Of a stretch of 64,000 nucleotides of DNA, positions 62,336-64,000 are shown in pieces; positions within the stretch are counted from its first letter, which is position 1; the number at the start of each line of letters is the position of its first letter. Below the pieces are notes generated by a model that worked only from the letters and a program-made list of their open reading frames with translations, was not told where the DNA came from and did no database searches. Made by a program: the position numbers and the translations under genes. Source of the DNA: Parerythrobacter_A sp963838735 (GTDB taxonomy: Bacteria > Pseudomonadota > Alphaproteobacteria > Sphingomonadales > Sphingomonadaceae); assembly GCA_963838735.1 (NCBI GenBank), contig CAWISG010000012.1, positions 103,446 through 167,445 of the forward strand, given 5' to 3'.

Positions 62336-62923
62336 TTAGATCGATTTACCTAGAAGGGACAAAACCGAAGACAGGTTCTTAAGAGATCTCGTCTCTTGCG
62401 GAAGGTCATCGAGAGCGCCATCGGCGGCAAGAGTGGCCAATCCATGGGTGGCTCCCCAAGCCAGCAACGCTTCAGGCGGAAGCGGGTCACCAACAGCAGA
62501 CGGTTTTTCGCCGACTAGGAGCCCTTCCAGTCGCTGCATGGCCGCGCGATAAGCGCTATCTTCCGGATCGAGCAGAGCATCCCTGAAAACCGCCCGGAAA
62601 GCGCCGGGGCGTTCAAGTGCGAAACGCAGGTACCCCACGCCGATCCTGTAGAACGCCGTGTCTCGTTTCTCGGCCCCTGCCGCTTCACGCTCCATCTGGT
62701 CCCCCAACGCATTCGCGCATCGCGTCGCGAAGGCTGTGAGAAGTTCCCGCTTGTCCGAGAAATGCCGGAAGGCGGCCGTATGGGATACCCCTATCGCCTT
62801 AGCCGCAGCACGGATGGTGACCGCCTCGATCCCTTCATCGCGCACGATGGTTTCGACCGCGTCCAGCAAGGCCACCCGCGCATCGCCATGATGATATCGT
62901 TCCGTCCTCACTTTCCCGGCCAT
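62336..62923 (-). CDS. TetR/AcrR family transcriptional regulator
   Basis: 195 residues from ATG 62923 (a longer frame to 62968 is possible but overlaps the operator). The N-terminal HTH reads VTIRAAAKAIGVSHTAAFRH with FSDKRELL, as in TetR proteins. The C-terminal part AYRAAMQRLEGLLVG and LLAWGATHGLATLAADGALD resembles the WHG-type ligand domain. It is divergent from a small membrane gene, with a perfect palindrome between them, so it probably represses itself and that operon. Confidence 0.92.
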   Translation of the reverse strand: MAGKVRTERYHHGDARVALLDAVETIVRDEGIEAVTIRAAAKAIGVSHTAAFRHFSDKRELLTAFATRCANALGDQMEREAAGAEKRDTAFYRIGVGYLRFALERPGAFRAVFRDALLDPEDSAYRAAMQRLEGLLVGEKPSAVGDPLPPEALLAWGATHGLATLAADGALDDLPQETRSLKNLSSVLSLLGKSI

Positions 62924-62966
62924 GTGACCACCAGTAACATTTCGGCTGACTTTAGACCATAGCTCC

Positions 62967-62985
62967 ATGTTACCAAGCGTAACAT
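62967..62985. promoter_or_regulatory. Probable TetR operator
   Basis: ATGTTACCAAGCGTAACAT is a perfect inverted repeat with 7-base arms and a 5-base spacer, in the gap between the tetR-type gene and the divergent membrane gene. A third GTAACAT half-site is at 62934-62940. Size and place fit a TetR dimer site. Confidence 0.7.
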
Positions 62986-63003
62986 TCACGGAGGTATTTT
63001 GTT

Positions 63004-63402
63004 TTGGAACCCTCATTAACCGGACTGGAGGCGATGTATCTTGCGGCGCTCTTCGGAGCCGGCGTCACGGGTGCCATCACCCTGTTCGCGCCGGGTCTGG
63101 CAGCCAGATACGTCTTCGCTGGCGACACGCAGGTCGGCGTCTACCTGAAGATTGTGGGCGCGATCTGGCTTGCGATCGGCCTTATCGCAATCGCGGGGTT
63201 GCTCGACCCGATGCGATACCTGGCGATCCTCCTGCTGCAACTCGTCTACAAATCCACGTGGCTTATTGGTGCCGCCTACCCTGCTCTTCTGAACGGCCGA
63301 ACGACCACCGGGCTAACCGGTCTGACTGTTCTCTTCACGGTCTGGGTGATCGCACTGTTAGCGTTCGTTCCGTTCCAAGCGCTTTTTTCGAGCCTCTCGT
63401 GA
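63004..63402 (+). CDS. Small four-helix membrane protein
   Basis: 132 residues from a TTG at 63004 with GGAGGT eight bases before. Four hydrophobic helices are visible (YLAALFGAGVTGAITLFAPG, VGAIWLAIGLIAIAGL, YLAILLLQLVYKSTWLIGAA, VLFTVWVIALLAFVPF). I do not recognise the family. It is divergent from the TetR gene and 40 bases upstream of the NnrU-like gene, so both may be under TetR control. Confidence 0.75.
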   Translation: MEPSLTGLEAMYLAALFGAGVTGAITLFAPGLAARYVFAGDTQVGVYLKIVGAIWLAIGLIAIAGLLDPMRYLAILLLQLVYKSTWLIGAAYPALLNGRTTTGLTGLTVLFTVWVIALLAFVPFQALFSSLS

Positions 63403-63442
63403 TGGTCGAACTCACATCGCTGGATCAAAGGATCATCGGCCC

Positions 63443-63935
63443 ATGACCGTTCTGATCGTGGGTCTGTCGGTGTTCTTCACCGTTCACCTTTATTCGACCT
63501 TCCGCACTAGGTCCGCAGGGTCTTCAATCATCGACCGCATCGGATACCCGGTTTATATGACCGCCTACAGCGTGGCATCTGCGGTTGGTCTGGGGCTCAT
63601 CGCCTATGGGTACTTCATCGCGCCAGCGACCAGGCCGATCTACGCCCTGCCCATCGATGTCCGGCCGCTCACAATAGCTGGCATGGCACTCGCCTCGATC
63701 TGCGTGGCCGCGGCTTACTCGCCTATCAATCATATCGCGCGGACGTTGCGGCACCCTATGCTGGTCGGTGTCGGCCTATGGTCCGCCTCGCACTTGATTG
63801 CTCCGACCGAGTTGAAGGACATTCTGCGTGTTCGGAAGTTTCTTCGCCTATGCGATAGTGGATATCCTCGTCGTGAATACCCGGCGTGATGATTTTGAAC
63901 GAACTCCGCCATCCTTCCCGCGGTTCTTAGTCTGA
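63443..63935 (+). pseudogene. NnrU-family membrane protein with a frameshift
   Basis: From ATG 63443 the frame gives helices VLIVGLSVFFTVHLYSTF and MTAYSVASAVGLGLIAYGYF, then HPMLVGVGLWSASHLIAPTE with LKDIL, the conserved core of NnrU proteins. Near 63825-63830 the sense moves to another frame (VFGSFFAYAIVDILVVNTRR) ending TGA at 63935; one extra base explains it. The joined protein would be about 163 residues. NnrU is linked to nitric oxide metabolism in some bacteria, but relatives occur in carotenoid and unrelated settings. No denitrification gene is nearby. Confidence 0.78.
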
Positions 63936-64000
63936 TGAACCGAACACTTTCCGGCGTCGAGGATCGCACCTGCTAAAGGTCTGGACAGCAGCTTTCGGGA

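Noticed and set aside
1..64000. CRISPR array, transposase, integrase, prophage or tRNA genes
   Set aside because: None was found on reading; no regularly spaced repeats and no mobile-element protein motifs.

Overview
The window is high-GC alphaproteobacterial DNA, almost certainly from the Sphingomonadales and most like the Erythrobacteraceae. The strongest markers are a circularly permuted two-piece tmRNA whose tag reads ANDNEALAIAA, the order surA-pdxA-rsmA, a Mic60-like gene beside hemD/hemC, and an arginine succinyltransferase operon carrying an M20 hydrolase. This assignment is inference from gene content and order; no search was run. LAYOUT. 0-9 kb: 3' end of surA, pdxA, rsmA and a TerC protein; malate synthase G divergent from an M20 hydrolase-astA-astB operon. 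9-20 kb: permuted ssrA with neighbouring hairpin repeats, mscL, lemA and two TPM-domain genes, NUDIX, SDR, a microprotein-pspC pair, recF, and a SGNH esterase divergent from a YbbA/YbbP-type ABC exporter. 20-37 kb: a large TonB-dependent receptor, typA, a single-chain type IIG/ISP-like restriction-modification enzyme, a ZIP-like protein, SDR, extensin-like lipoprotein, a FixJ-type regulator with an atypical receiver, and a four-gene Anbu operon (ATP-grasp, alpha-E, transglutaminase, Anbu). 37-53 kb: uvrB, DsbD, UbiH-type monooxygenase, Mic60-like protein, hemD, hemC, tsaD, gpsA, a flippase, an OmpA lipid-anchored or secreted protein, small membrane genes and acetyl-CoA synthetase. 53-64 kb: catabolic genes (glutaryl-CoA dehydrogenase, maleylacetoacetate isomerase, fumarylacetoacetase), an M48 protease, a decayed capD-like gene, glucokinase, and a tail of small membrane proteins with ArsR- and TetR-type regulators. 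HOW THE GENES WORK TOGETHER. Central carbon use is represented by acetate activation (acs), the glyoxylate bypass enzyme malate synthase, glucokinase, lysine/tryptophan and tyrosine breakdown, and arginine succinylation. Cell-envelope functions are also well represented (SurA, MscL, OmpA, DsbD, flippase, TonB receptor). The four genes of the Anbu operon are packed closely and probably act together, but their shared task is not known. NOTABLE FEATURE. Several genes read as two good pieces in different frames: the ABC ATPase, the type IIG enzyme, a VOC protein, a CapD-like protein, a MAPEG protein and an NnrU protein. Large housekeeping genes are all intact, so most of these look like real decay or recent mutation in dispensable genes, although base-calling errors cannot be excluded from the sequence alone. 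No tRNA, rRNA, CRISPR array, transposase or integrase was seen.
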